DNA from: Rathayibacter sp. SD072
GTDB lineage: Bacteria > Actinomycetota > Actinomycetes > Actinomycetales > Microbacteriaceae
Length of the DNA stretch: 64,000 nt
Direction of reading: 5' to 3'
NCBI RefSeq assembly: GCF_017355185.1
Contig: NZ_JADILJ010000010.1
Location: 34,174 to 98,173 of the forward strand
Position 1 is the first letter of the stretch. Each line of letters begins with the position of its first letter. Under the pieces are notes generated by a model. The model searched no databases. It was not told the DNA's origin and was given only the letters and a program-made list of their open reading frames with translations. Below, one piece after another: positions 1-10,069 of this stretch. The position numbers were made by a program, and so were the translations under genes.

Positions 1-229
1 CCGGTCTCGCGTCGCTCGGGCACCCGCTCACCCTAGGCCAGCACCCCTCGTGCGGGGGTTCTCCCGGTGGACACGGATTCGCGTGTCGCCCGGAACACGC
101 CAGCCGCGCGGCTCGAAGACCTCGTCCGCAGGGCGCACGTGCACGCCACACTGGCGGTCGCACGCCCGAGGACGGCACGCCTCACCCGACCACCGGCACG
201 GCTCGGAGGCGCACGCCCAACTCGACCGT
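1..229. other. Intergenic stretch with a decayed repeat copy
   Basis: I see no convincing gene here; open frames on both strands are compositional. About positions 110-200 read, on the minus strand, like a diverged third copy of the 100-bp repeat that follows: the same GTCCTCGGGCG and TTCGAGCCGCG blocks flank a decayed centre that has lost the perfect palindrome. Positions 191-210 carry another fragment of the repeat arm. The window starts inside this intergenic region, so its far boundary is not visible. Confidence 0.5.
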
Positions 230-429
230 CGGCGCGGCCCGGAGGCGTCGGCTGCAAGGCGGAGGAGGAAGCGATACCGGCGGTATCGCGCCCGACGACA
301 ACGCCGCAGACGGCGCCTCCGGGGCGTGCCGGCGCGGCTCGGAGGTGTCGTCTGCAAGGCGGAGGAGGAAGCGATACCGGCGGTATCGCGCCCGAGGACA
401 ACGCCGCGGACGGCGCCTCCGAGCCGTGC
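230..429. repeat. Two tandem 100-bp palindromic repeat units
   Basis: Two near-identical units of exactly 100 bp lie head to tail (230-329 and 330-429). Each has the 19-nt palindrome GCGATACCGGCGGTATCGC (271-289 and 371-389; 9-bp arms round one base). The flanks of each unit are also inverted complements (GGCTCGGAGG-type arms), so one unit could fold into a long cruciform or RNA hairpin. The array begins only a few bases beyond the prs stop and could act as its transcript end, or it may be a mobile REP-like element. No ORF is conserved between the copies. Confidence 0.85.
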
Positions 430-433
430 CGGG

Positions 434-1411
434 CTAGGCGTCGCCGTCGAACATGGAGGTGACGGAACCATCGTCGAAGACCTCGTGGATCGCGCGCGCC
501 AGCAGCGGCGCGATCGGGAGGATCGTCAGGCGGTCCCACTTCTTCTCCTCCGGCAGCGGGAGGGTGTCGGTGACCACGACGGAGTCGATGAACTCGGAGC
601 TCAGGAGCTCCCGCGCCGGGTCCGAGAACACCGCGTGGGTCGCGGCGACGACGACGCCGATCGCTCCGGCGTTCTTCAGCGCCTCGGCGGCCTTCGCGAT
701 GGTGCGGCCGGTGTCGATGAGGTCGTCGACGAGGAGGCAGACGCGGCCCTCCACCTCGCCGACGATCTCGTGCACGGAGACCTGGTTGGCGACCTTGGGG
801 TCGCGGCGCTTGTGGATGATCGCGAGCGGCACGCCGAGCTTGTCGCTCCAGATGTCGGCGACGCGGACGCGGCCCATGTCGGGCGAGACGACCGTGAGAG
901 TCGAGGGGTCGAGCTTCTCGCGGAAGTGCTCGAGCAGCACCGGCATGGCGAAGAGGTGGTCGACGGGGCCGTCGAAGAAGCCCTGGATCTGCGCGGCGTG
1001 CAGGTCGACCGACATGATGCGGTCGGCGCCGGCGGCCTTGAACAGGTCGGCGACGAGGCGGGCCGAGATCGGCTCGCGGCCGCGGCCCTTCTTGTCCTGG
1101 CGGGCGTAGGGGTAGAACGGCGCGACGACCGTGATCCGCTTCGCCGAGGCGCGCTTGAGCGCGTCGACCATGATCAGCTGCTCCATGAGCCACTCGTTGA
1201 TCGGCGAGGTGTGCGACTGCAGCACGAACACGTCGCCTCCGCGCACGGACTCGCCGTAGCGCACGTACAGCTCGCCGTTGGCGAAGGTGCGACCCTCGGT
1301 GGTCACGAGCTCGGTGCCCAGCTCGTCGGCGACCGCTTCCGCCAGTGCCGGATGCGCCCTCCCCGAGACGAGGACCAGGCTCTTCTTGTTGCTGGCGGTG
1401 ATGCCCGTCAC
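434..1411 (-). CDS. prs: Ribose-phosphate pyrophosphokinase
   Basis: Makes PRPP from ribose 5-phosphate and ATP in the cytosol, the precursor of purines, pyrimidines, NAD, histidine and tryptophan. The 325-residue product has the usual family length, the flexible-loop motif YPYARQDKKGRGREPI near residue 100 and the PRPP-binding loop CLLVDDLIDTGRT near residue 220. The GTG start at 1411 overlaps the glmU TGA as GTGA and has a GGAGG-type ribosome site just upstream (GGAGGAAGCGGAGAACA). The open frame continues upstream to 1519, but that extension lies inside glmU and has no family similarity. Translational coupling to glmU is likely; the glmU-prs pairing is common in actinobacteria. Confidence 0.97.
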   Translation of the reverse strand: MTGITASNKKSLVLVSGRAHPALAEAVADELGTELVTTEGRTFANGELYVRYGESVRGGDVFVLQSHTSPINEWLMEQLIMVDALKRASAKRITVVAPFYPYARQDKKGRGREPISARLVADLFKAAGADRIMSVDLHAAQIQGFFDGPVDHLFAMPVLLEHFREKLDPSTLTVVSPDMGRVRVADIWSDKLGVPLAIIHKRRDPKVANQVSVHEIVGEVEGRVCLLVDDLIDTGRTIAKAAEALKNAGAIGVVVAATHAVFSDPARELLSSEFIDSVVVTDTLPLPEEKKWDRLTILPIAPLLARAIHEVFDDGSVTSMFDGDA

Positions 1412-2919
1412 TGTTCTCCGCTTCCTCCGGTCGGCTGGTCCGAGCCCTGCGGCTCCGCCGCCCCGGCGGCCTCGGCGGCGGTCGCCGCCGCGGTCCCGGG
1501 TCGATGGGTCTGCACCCAACCGGCCATGTTGCGCTGCGGAGCGACGGTGATGCCGAGGGCTCCAGCGGGGATGTCCTTGCGGACGACCGTGCCGGCGCCC
1601 GTGTACGCTCCGTCCCCGATTCTAACGGGGGCGACGAAGACGTTGTGCGACCCGGCGCGGACGTGGGACCCCACGATCGAGGACGCCTTGGTCATTCCGT
1701 CGTAGTTGGCGAAGATCGAGCCCGCGCCGATGTTCGACTCCTCGCCGATGGTCGCGTCGCCGACGTACGAGAGGTGCGGCACCTTCGATCCGGCTCCGAT
1801 GACGGCGTTCTTCGTCTCGACGTACGTGCCGATCTTGCCCTTCGCGCCCAGCACGGTGCCCGGGCGGAGGAAGGAGAACGGCCCGACCTGGGCACCCGCG
1901 CCGATCACGGCGAGGGTGGCGTCCGAGCGCTTCACGACGGCGTCCTCGCCGATCTCGCAGGAGTCGAGGGTCGTGTCGGGGCCGATGATCGCGCCCGTCG
2001 CGATGACGGTCGGTCCCTTGATCTGCGTGCCGGGCAGGATCTCGACGTCGGGCGCGAGGACCGCGTCCACGTCGATCCAGGTCGTCGCCGGGTCCTGGAT
2101 CGTGACGCCCTCGAGCTGCCAGCGGCGGACGATGCGGGCGTTCAGCTCGACGGCCGCGTCCGAGAGCTGCGCGCGGTCGTTGATGCCGGCGACGAGCCAC
2201 CGGTCCTGCACGGGCACGGCCTCGATCGCGCGGCCGGCGGCCTTGAGCGCGGCGGCGGCGTCGGTGAGGTACATCTCCCGCTGCGCGTTGTCCGTGCCGA
2301 TGCCGCCGATGACGGCTCGGAGGGCCGCGGCGTCGAAGGCGTAGACGCCGGCGTTGATCTCGGCGATGGCGAGCTGGTCGGCGTCGGCGTCCTTCTGCTC
2401 GACGATGGAGGCGAAGCCGCCGTCCTCGCCGCGGACGATCCGGCCGAAGCCGGTCGGATCCTCGAACACGCACGAGAGCATCGTCAGGGCGTTCGCCGCG
2501 CCGAGGTGCACGTCGACCAGGCGGCGCAGGGTCGGCGCGTCCAGGAGCGGCACGTCGGCGCTGAGGACCACGACGGTCCCGGCGAAGTCGGCGGGCAGAG
2601 CGGCGAGACCGAGCTCGACGGCGCGTCCCGTGCCCGGCACCTCGTCCTGGTCGACGACGAGCGCCGCGGGCGTGTGCTCGAGCACCGCCTCCGCGACGCG
2701 CTCGCGCTCGTGGCGCACGACGGTGACGACGTGCCCGGCCTCGAGCGAGGCCGCGGTGTCGAGGACGTGGCCGAGCAGCGGCCGTCCGGCCAGGCGGTGC
2801 AGCACCTTGGGTGTGCGGGACTTCATGCGGGTGCCCTGGCCTGCGGCCAGGATCACGACCGCGAGCGTGCTGTCGATGATCGCGTCTCCTCTTCGGCGGG
2901 CGCACCGGGACCGGTGCAC
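1408..2919 (-). CDS. glmU: Bifunctional GlmU, UDP-GlcNAc synthesis
   Basis: Acetylates glucosamine 1-phosphate and then uridylylates it to UDP-N-acetylglucosamine for peptidoglycan. The N-terminal pyrophosphorylase domain opens with LAVVILAAGQGTRMKS and the C-terminal half is a left-handed beta-helix acetyltransferase with hexapeptide repeats (for example IGPDTTLDSCEIGEDAVV). The start is uncertain. The first in-frame canonical codon upstream is GTG at 2919 (503 aa), used here. The best ribosome site (GAGGAG) instead sits 5 nt before an ATC-ATC pair at 2880/2877, exactly where the family's N-terminus normally begins. A GTG at 2856 would cut the first beta strand. The gene lies between tRNA-Gln and prs, with its stop overlapping the prs start. 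Confidence 0.93.
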   Translation of the reverse strand: MHRSRCARRRGDAIIDSTLAVVILAAGQGTRMKSRTPKVLHRLAGRPLLGHVLDTAASLEAGHVVTVVRHERERVAEAVLEHTPAALVVDQDEVPGTGRAVELGLAALPADFAGTVVVLSADVPLLDAPTLRRLVDVHLGAANALTMLSCVFEDPTGFGRIVRGEDGGFASIVEQKDADADQLAIAEINAGVYAFDAAALRAVIGGIGTDNAQREMYLTDAAAALKAAGRAIEAVPVQDRWLVAGINDRAQLSDAAVELNARIVRRWQLEGVTIQDPATTWIDVDAVLAPDVEILPGTQIKGPTVIATGAIIGPDTTLDSCEIGEDAVVKRSDATLAVIGAGAQVGPFSFLRPGTVLGAKGKIGTYVETKNAVIGAGSKVPHLSYVGDATIGEESNIGAGSIFANYDGMTKASSIVGSHVRAGSHNVFVAPVRIGDGAYTGAGTVVRKDIPAGALGITVAPQRNMAGWVQTHRPGTAAATAAEAAGAAEPQGSDQPTGGSGEQ

Positions 2920-2933
2920 CCTCGTCTTCCCCG

Positions 2934-3005
2934 CTCCGCCACCAGGATTCGAACCTGGACCGGACAGCTCCAAAGGCTGCCGTGCTGCCGTTACACCATG
3001 GCGGA
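2934..3005 (-). tRNA. tRNA-Gln (anticodon TTG)
   Basis: The minus strand folds as a 72-nt cloverleaf. The acceptor TCCGCCA pairs with TGGCGGA, the anticodon loop is CTTTGGA with anticodon TTG, and the T-arm is CCAGG-TTCGAAT-CCTGG. The discriminator base is G. The 3' CCA is not encoded: the acceptor is followed by GCGGGG, so the nucleotidyltransferase must add it. It lies immediately upstream of glmU on the same strand. Confidence 0.96.
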
Positions 3006-3124
3006 CCGCGCTCGCGCGCGTCGTCCATCCTGCCATCCGGCCGGGACCCCCATAGAACTCCGGAGCCGCCCGTTCACGACTCCCGGGGCGGACCCTCGCG
3101 GCCCGCACCCGCCACAATGGAGGG

Positions 3125-3616
3125 GTGAGCGCGAACGACGAGGTCGACGGCATCGTCGACGCCTGGGTGAGGGAACGACCCGATCTGGACTTCACGCCGC
3201 TGCAGGTCTTCTCCCGCATGCGGCGGCTGGCCAAGCAGCTCGAGCGCGCCCGCGGCATCGCCTTCGGCCGCTCGGAGCTCGAGACGTGGGAGTTCGACGT
3301 GCTGTCGGCGCTGCGCCGCGCCGGCGCCCCCTACCGCCTCTCCCCCAAGCAGCTGCTGCAGGCGACCATGGTCACCAGCGGCACCATGACCAACCGCATC
3401 GACCGCCTCGTCGAGCGCGAGCTGGTCGAGCGCCTCGACGACCCCAACGACGGACGCGGCGTCCTCGTCCAGATGACGCCGTCCGGGCTCGCGCGCGTGG
3501 ACGCCGCGATCACCCGGCTGGTCGACGCCGAGCAGGAGCTGCTGGGCGCGCTGACGCACGCGCAGCAGGAGCGGCTGGCGCAGCTGCTCCGCAAGCTCTC
3601 GCTCGACTTCGGCTGA
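3125..3616 (+). CDS. MarR-family winged-helix regulator
   Basis: A 163-residue DNA-binding regulator of the MarR type, expected to act as a dimer. The recognition helix region reads MVTSGTMTNRIDRL (about residues 82-95), followed by the wing DDPNDGRGVLVQMTPSG. Helices at both ends would form the dimer interface. The GTG start follows CACAAT-ggaggg-GTG, so the transcript may be nearly leaderless, although GGAGGG could also serve as a very close ribosome site. It is convergent with the ABC-F gene (19-nt gap) and has no obvious co-transcribed target, so its ligand and regulon cannot be told from the sequence. Confidence 0.9.
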   Translation: MSANDEVDGIVDAWVRERPDLDFTPLQVFSRMRRLAKQLERARGIAFGRSELETWEFDVLSALRRAGAPYRLSPKQLLQATMVTSGTMTNRIDRLVERELVERLDDPNDGRGVLVQMTPSGLARVDAAITRLVDAEQELLGALTHAQQERLAQLLRKLSLDFG

Positions 3617-3634
3617 GGACGGGCCCGCCCCGGC

Positions 3635-5419
<1,785 letters not shown>

Positions 5420-5461
5420 AGGGATCGATTTTACGGGGCTCCGGAGCGGCCCGGCCGACCG

Positions 5462-6997
5462 CTAGGCGACGGTGATCGTCCTGAGGTGCCAGCCGGTGGC
5501 TCCGTCGGGAGCCGGCGGCGCCTCGTCCGAGGTCTGGGTGAGCCCCTCGGAGTCGGTGGCCCGCACGAGCAGTACGTGATCGCCGGGCAGGGCCTCCCAC
5601 TCGTAGACCCACTGGATCCACGTGTCGGCGGTGACCGCCTCGGCCAGGCGAGCGCTCTGCCACACTCCCCCGTCGACCTGCACCTCGACCTTCGAGATGC
5701 CGGTGTGCGGAGCCCACGCGACTCCGGCGACCGCGACCGTGCCCGCGGCGACCGCCTGACCCTGGCGCGGCACGTCGATCCGCGACTCGACCTTGATCGG
5801 GCCGCGCTCCGTCCAGCCGCGCGTCGACCAGTAGGCCACGTCGTCGGCGAACGTCGTCACCTTCAGCTCGGTGACCCACTTGGTCGCGGAGACGTAGCCG
5901 TAGAGCCCGGGCACGACCATCCGCACCGGGAAGCCGTGCTCGACGGGCAGGGGCTCGCCGTTCATCCCGACGGCGAGGATGCTCGCCCGGTTCTCGTCGG
6001 CCAGCACCTCGAGCGGGCTCGAGGCGGTGAAGCCGTCGATGCTGCGCGAGAGGACCATGTCGGCGCCGACGGTCGGCCGTGCGCGGGCGAGCAGCTCGCG
6101 GATCGGGTAGCCGAGCCACAGCGCGGTGCCGATCAGATCGCCGCCCACCTCGTTCGAGACGCACGACAGGGTCACCAGGTGCTCCTCGAGCGGCAGGGCG
6201 AGCAGCTCGTCCCAGGTGAGCACGATCTCCTCCTCGACCATGCCGTGGATCCGGAGCGACCAGTCGGCGGGGTCGACGGAGGGGACCGACAGGGCCGTGT
6301 CGATGCGGTAGAACTCGGCGTTCGGGGTGACGAACGAGCTGACGCCCTCGACGTCGTCGAGGACGGCGGCGGCCGGGACGGGCGGGGCGGCGGCCGCGGC
6401 CCTCGGCAGCACCACGGCCTCGCGGACGGCGGTGACGGCCGCGGAGGCGGCGGTGGCCAGGCGGGCGCCGACGCCCACCACGACGGCGGCGGCTCCGGCG
6501 ATGCCCACGAGGCGGAGGAAGGACCGCCGGTCGGTCCCACCCTGCGCGGGCTCCTCGTCCCAGGCGCGCAGCCGGGCCGAGGCGGTCCGGAGCACCAGCG
6601 CGCCGGCGACCATGCCCGCGATGCTCGGAGCGGCCGAAAGTCCGGTCGCACCCTCCCGTGTGACCGCGGCGAGGGCGCCGAGACCGGCGACGACCACGAG
6701 GAGCAGCGCGCCCAGCGGCGGGCGGCGGAACTCCAGCAGACCCGCCGCGACCGCGAGCAGCGCGACCGCGAACGCGAGCGAGGCGAGCAGCACGATCTTG
6801 TCGCCCGTGCCGAACAGCGCGATCACCGTGTCCTTCACGCCGGGCGGCACGATGTCGATGACGAAACCCCCGACCGCGACGAGCGGACCGCCTCCGGCGC
6901 CCGTGAACACGGCCACGAGCTCGGCGCTCGCGAGGGCGACGACGGCGGAGACGATCCCCGTGAGGATCGCGAGCAGTGCGGCTCTTCTGGGGGGCAT
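5462..6997 (-). CDS. Polytopic Tat-type molybdopterin oxidoreductase
   Basis: A membrane-anchored sulfite-oxidase-fold enzyme of 511 residues. About four hydrophobic segments fill residues 5-140. A twin-arginine motif, DRRSFLRLVG (Arg pair about 157-158), then precedes a fifth hydrophobic stretch, and the catalytic part is exported. The molybdopterin domain carries the cofactor cysteine in LVTLSCVSNEVGGD (about 279), then a Mo-co dimerisation domain (about 400-510). This Sec-then-Tat arrangement is known for actinobacterial Moco proteins. The substrate is unknown. ATG 6997 is chosen because TAGAGT ends 7 nt before it; a GTG at 7006 is the alternative. The gene sits between ispE and the ABC-F gene, neither functionally linked. 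Confidence 0.9.
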   Translation of the reverse strand: MPPRRAALLAILTGIVSAVVALASAELVAVFTGAGGGPLVAVGGFVIDIVPPGVKDTVIALFGTGDKIVLLASLAFAVALLAVAAGLLEFRRPPLGALLLVVVAGLGALAAVTREGATGLSAAPSIAGMVAGALVLRTASARLRAWDEEPAQGGTDRRSFLRLVGIAGAAAVVVGVGARLATAASAAVTAVREAVVLPRAAAAAPPVPAAAVLDDVEGVSSFVTPNAEFYRIDTALSVPSVDPADWSLRIHGMVEEEIVLTWDELLALPLEEHLVTLSCVSNEVGGDLIGTALWLGYPIRELLARARPTVGADMVLSRSIDGFTASSPLEVLADENRASILAVGMNGEPLPVEHGFPVRMVVPGLYGYVSATKWVTELKVTTFADDVAYWSTRGWTERGPIKVESRIDVPRQGQAVAAGTVAVAGVAWAPHTGISKVEVQVDGGVWQSARLAEAVTADTWIQWVYEWEALPGDHVLLVRATDSEGLTQTSDEAPPAPDGATGWHLRTITVA

Positions 6998-7042
6998 GAG
7001 CCGCACTCTAAGCCACTGCGCGGGGTGCGGGCTGGGGCCCGC

Positions 7043-7978
7043 TCAGATCGAGAGGAGTCTCGCTCCGTGCACGGGGCCGGTCACGCGGAGGGCCTTGTAG
7101 CGCGCGGTCGTCAGCTCCAGCTGCAGCTCGAGCGCCGCATCCGCGTCCGCCGCGAGGAAGGCGACGGTGGGTCCCGAGCCCGAGACGAGCCCGCCGAGGG
7201 CCCCGCTCTCCTCGCCGCGCTCCAGGATCCGTGCCAGACCCGGCTGCAGATGCAGCGCCGGAGCCTGGAGGTCGTTGTGCATCGCGTCGGCGAGCATCGC
7301 CGCGTCGCCCGCCCTCAGCGCCTGCAGCACATTGGGGTCGACGCTCGGCGAGGCCGAGATGGGGCGGAAGTCGTGCAGGTGCCGCTCGCGGTGGCGGTCG
7401 AGCTCGCTGTAGACCTCCGGAGTCGAGAGCCCCTGCTCCGAGAGCACGAGCACCCACTCGAAGCGGCCCTTCGCGAGCGCGGGGCTCAGCTCGTCGCCGC
7501 GGCCCACTCCGATCGCCGTGCCCCCCGTGAAGGCGAAGGGCACGTCGGCGCCGAGGCTCGCGGCGATGCCGAGGAGCTGCTCCCGCGTGCAGGCCGTGCC
7601 CCACAGCGCGTCGCAGGCGAGGAGCGTCGCGGCCGCGTCGGCCGATCCGCCGCCCATGCCGCCCGCGATCGGGACGTTCTTCTCGATCTCGAGGTGCACG
7701 CCTCCGCGGTGGCCCGTCGCTCGTGCGAGCGCTCTCGCGGCCTTGACGGCGAGGTTGCTGCCGTCGACCGCGAGGCCGCTCGTGTCGATCGAGCCCGAGA
7801 AGGCGACCGAGAAGTCGTCGGCGGCGCTGGCGCGCACGTCCTCGTAGAGCGAGAGCGACTGGAACGCGGTCGCGAGCTCGTGGTAGCCGTCCTCGCGGAC
7901 GGCCCCCACCTTGAGGAAGACGTTGATCTTGCCCGGTGCCCGCGCGTGGACCACGGTCGACGTCGCGCGAGCAGCCAT
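7043..7978 (-). CDS. ispE: 4-(CDP)-2-C-methyl-D-erythritol kinase
   Basis: The ATP-dependent kinase of the non-mevalonate (MEP) isoprenoid pathway, phosphorylating CDP-methylerythritol. The 311-residue GHMP-kinase shows motif 1 [13 protein letters not shown] near the N-terminus, the glycine-rich ATP loop [15 protein letters not shown] (about 95-110) and motif 3 [12 protein letters not shown] near residue 265. The ATG at 7978 lies 9 nt after the rsmA stop, so it is co-transcribed with tatD and rsmA, an order conserved in actinobacteria. Confidence 0.97.
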   Translation of the reverse strand: MAARATSTVVHARAPGKINVFLKVGAVREDGYHELATAFQSLSLYEDVRASAADDFSVAFSGSIDTSGLAVDGSNLAVKAARALARATGHRGGVHLEIEKNVPIAGGMGGGSADAAATLLACDALWGTACTREQLLGIAASLGADVPFAFTGGTAIGVGRGDELSPALAKGRFEWVLVLSEQGLSTPEVYSELDRHRERHLHDFRPISASPSVDPNVLQALRAGDAAMLADAMHNDLQAPALHLQPGLARILERGEESGALGGLVSGSGPTVAFLAADADAALELQLELTTARYKALRVTGPVHGARLLSI

Positions 7979-7987
7979 GCCTCCAAG

Positions 7988-8962
7988 CTACAGGGTGGCG
8001 GAGGGGCCCTCGTGCCCGTCGGACGGGTCCGTCCCGGGGTCCTCCTCGACCGGGTCCGGCACGGTGCCGCCGCGGGTCGGCACGCGAGCGGGATCGAGCG
8101 TGCGGCCCAGCGCGACGAAGGAGTCGACGGTCAGCTCCTCGCCGCGAGCAGTCTGCGGGACGCCCGCCGATTCGAGGGCGGCGATCGCCGAGGCGCTGTC
8201 GCCGAAGAGCGGGGCGAGCGACTGGCGCAGCATCTTCCTCCGCTGGGCGAAGGCCGCGTCGACGACCGCGAAGACGGCCCGGCGCAGGGTCTCGTCGCCC
8301 GGCTCCTCGCCGCGCTCGAACGCCACGAGCACGCTGTCGACGTTGGGGACGGGCCAGAAGATCTGCCGCGAGACGGTGCCGCCGGTCGCGAACGAGCCGA
8401 ACCAGGCGGCCTTCACGCTGGGGCCGCCGTAGACCTTGGAGCCCGGGCCCGCGGCGAGCCGGAGGCCGACCTCGGACTGCACCATGACCACTCCGGAGCG
8501 GATGCTCGGGAAGTGCTCGAGGAAGTGCAGCAGCACCGGCACCGAGATGTTGTACGGGAGGTTCGCCACGAGACGGACGGGATCGCCCGGCAGCTCGAGC
8601 ACGCGCATCGCGTCGGCGTGCACCACGTGCAGGTCGGCGCCGGGCGCCATCAGCTCGACCGTGCGCGGGAGCTGCTCGGCGAGCCGCCCGTCGATCTCGA
8701 CGGCCACGACCTGCGCGCCGGCCTCGAGCAGGCCCAGCGTCAGCGAGCCGAGGCCGGGTCCGATCTCGACCACGGTCTCGCCCGCCTGCACGCGCGCGAG
8801 CTTGACGATGCGGCGCACGGTGTTGGCGTCGTGCACGAAGTTCTGACCGAGCTTCTTGGTCGGCGTCACGTCCAGCAGCTGCGCGAGGTCGCGGATCTCG
8901 GCGGGGCCGAGCAGCCGCGGGACGGCGGGCGCCTCGGCGTCCGCCGCGTGGCGGCCGCTCAT
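7988..8962 (-). CDS. rsmA: 16S rRNA dimethyladenosine transferase
   Basis: Dimethylates two adjacent adenosines in helix 45 of 16S rRNA during small-subunit assembly, using S-adenosylmethionine. The 324-residue product has the KsgA N-terminus TPTKKLGQNFVHD, the SAM site VVEIGPGLGSLT and the catalytic motif NLPYNISVPVLL. The last ~40 residues are an acidic, Pro-rich tail beyond the usual domain. The ATG at 8962 overlaps the tatD TGA as ATGA. In mycobacteria an rpfB gene stands between tatD and ksgA; here the direct overlap leaves no room for it. Confidence 0.97.
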   Translation of the reverse strand: MSGRHAADAEAPAVPRLLGPAEIRDLAQLLDVTPTKKLGQNFVHDANTVRRIVKLARVQAGETVVEIGPGLGSLTLGLLEAGAQVVAVEIDGRLAEQLPRTVELMAPGADLHVVHADAMRVLELPGDPVRLVANLPYNISVPVLLHFLEHFPSIRSGVVMVQSEVGLRLAAGPGSKVYGGPSVKAAWFGSFATGGTVSRQIFWPVPNVDSVLVAFERGEEPGDETLRRAVFAVVDAAFAQRRKMLRQSLAPLFGDSASAIAALESAGVPQTARGEELTVDSFVALGRTLDPARVPTRGGTVPDPVEEDPGTDPSDGHEGPSATL

Positions 8963-9882
8963 GCCAGCTGCCCCACGGGCTCCGTCGGCTCCGAGCCGAC
9001 CTCGCCGCCCCACTCGCCGTAGACCTGCTCGGTGTTGGAGGCGATGGTCGCGGCGAGGTGCCCCACGTCGGTCTCGAGGTGCAGCGCCATCGCGCGCAGC
9101 GTGTGCGGGAGCAGGTACGGAGCGTTCGGGCGGCCGCGCAGCGGGCTCGGAGTGAGGAACGGGGCGTCGGTCTCGACGAGGATCAGGTGCCGCGGAGTGA
9201 CCGACAGCGCCTCGCGCAGCGACTCGGCGTTCTTGAAGGTGACGTTGCCCGCGAAGGAGAGGTACCACCCCTCCTCGGCGCACATCCGGGCCATCTCGGC
9301 GTCGCCCGAGAAGCAGTGGAAGACGGTGCGCTCGGGGGCGCCGACACGGCGGAGCGTGTCCATGACCTCGCGGTGCGCGTCGCGGTCGTGGATCTGCAGC
9401 GCGATCCCGTTCTCCTTGGCGATGCGGATGTGCTCCTCGAACGAGCGGAACTGGGCCCCGCGACCGCTCTCGCCGGTGCGGAAGAAGTCGAGCCCGGTCT
9501 CGCCGACGGCGCGCACGCGCGGCTGCGTCGCGAGCTCGGCGATCACCGCGAGGGCGTCGTCGAGCTCGCCACGGGCCTCGAGCTCGGGCGCCTCGTTGGG
9601 GTGGATCGCGACCGCGGCCAGCATGCGCGGCTCGGCAGCGGCCATCTCGGCCGACCAGCGGCTCGTCGCCACGTCGGTGCCGACCTGGACGACTCCACGG
9701 ACGCCGACCGTGGAGGCCCGGTCGAGCTGCTCGCGGTAGTCGAGCGGCTCGAGGCCGTCGGCGATCTCGAGGTGCGTGTGGTTGTCGTAGACGGGGACCA
9801 CGAGGGCCTCGGGCAGCGGAGGGTACGTCAGGTCGCGGCCGGAGGTGTTCTCGCGGGCACGGACGTGCTGGCTGTCGCTCAT
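8959..9882 (-). CDS. TatD-family metal-dependent DNase/hydrolase
   Basis: A TIM-barrel amidohydrolase-fold nuclease of 307 residues. Metal and catalytic motifs are visible in order: DNHTHLE, VGETGLDFFR, LQIHDRDAH, VFHCFSGD and LVETDAPFLTP. In bacteria this family is linked to 3'-5' DNA processing and repair. The ATG at 9882 is chosen because the family starts shortly before the HTH motif and TAGCCT ends 7 nt upstream (leaderless pattern); the frame is open much further upstream, through the palindromic repeat. It is the first gene of the tatD-rsmA-ispE unit. Confidence 0.93.
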   Translation of the reverse strand: MSDSQHVRARENTSGRDLTYPPLPEALVVPVYDNHTHLEIADGLEPLDYREQLDRASTVGVRGVVQVGTDVATSRWSAEMAAAEPRMLAAVAIHPNEAPELEARGELDDALAVIAELATQPRVRAVGETGLDFFRTGESGRGAQFRSFEEHIRIAKENGIALQIHDRDAHREVMDTLRRVGAPERTVFHCFSGDAEMARMCAEEGWYLSFAGNVTFKNAESLREALSVTPRHLILVETDAPFLTPSPLRGRPNAPYLLPHTLRAMALHLETDVGHLAATIASNTEQVYGEWGGEVGSEPTEPVGQLA

Positions 9883-9958
9883 GCGCTCCAGGCTACCGGG
9901 AGGGCTCCGGACGGCCGGCGTCCGGGGCGGCGGAGACCCCGAGACGCCCGCGCCCCTC

Positions 9959-10056
9959 TTGCTAGTCGAGCAGCCCCGCAGGGGCGTCTCGAGACCCGCC
10001 GACTGCGGACATCGGGGATCTCGATACGCCCGCAGAGCGGGCTGCTCGATCAGCAA
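9959..10056. repeat. Large inverted repeat, REP family 1
   Basis: Two copies of one ~40-bp element face each other: TTGCTAGTCGAGCAGCC... (9959-9997) and its inverted partner ending ...GCTGCTCGATCAGCAA (10015-10056), round an ~17-bp centre. Each copy contains its own small GC hairpin (CCCCGCAGGGG; GCCCGCAGAGCGGGC). The same element occurs as direct copies at 50496-50570. It lies between the metG stop and the tatD promoter and could act as a transcription end for metG. Confidence 0.85.
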
Positions 10057-10069
10057 TGAGCAGGGCCGG

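Noticed and set aside
110..429. CRISPR-like array
   Set aside because: Only two near-identical units and one decayed unit, with no unique spacers, units too long and no cas genes; it is a tandem palindromic repeat.
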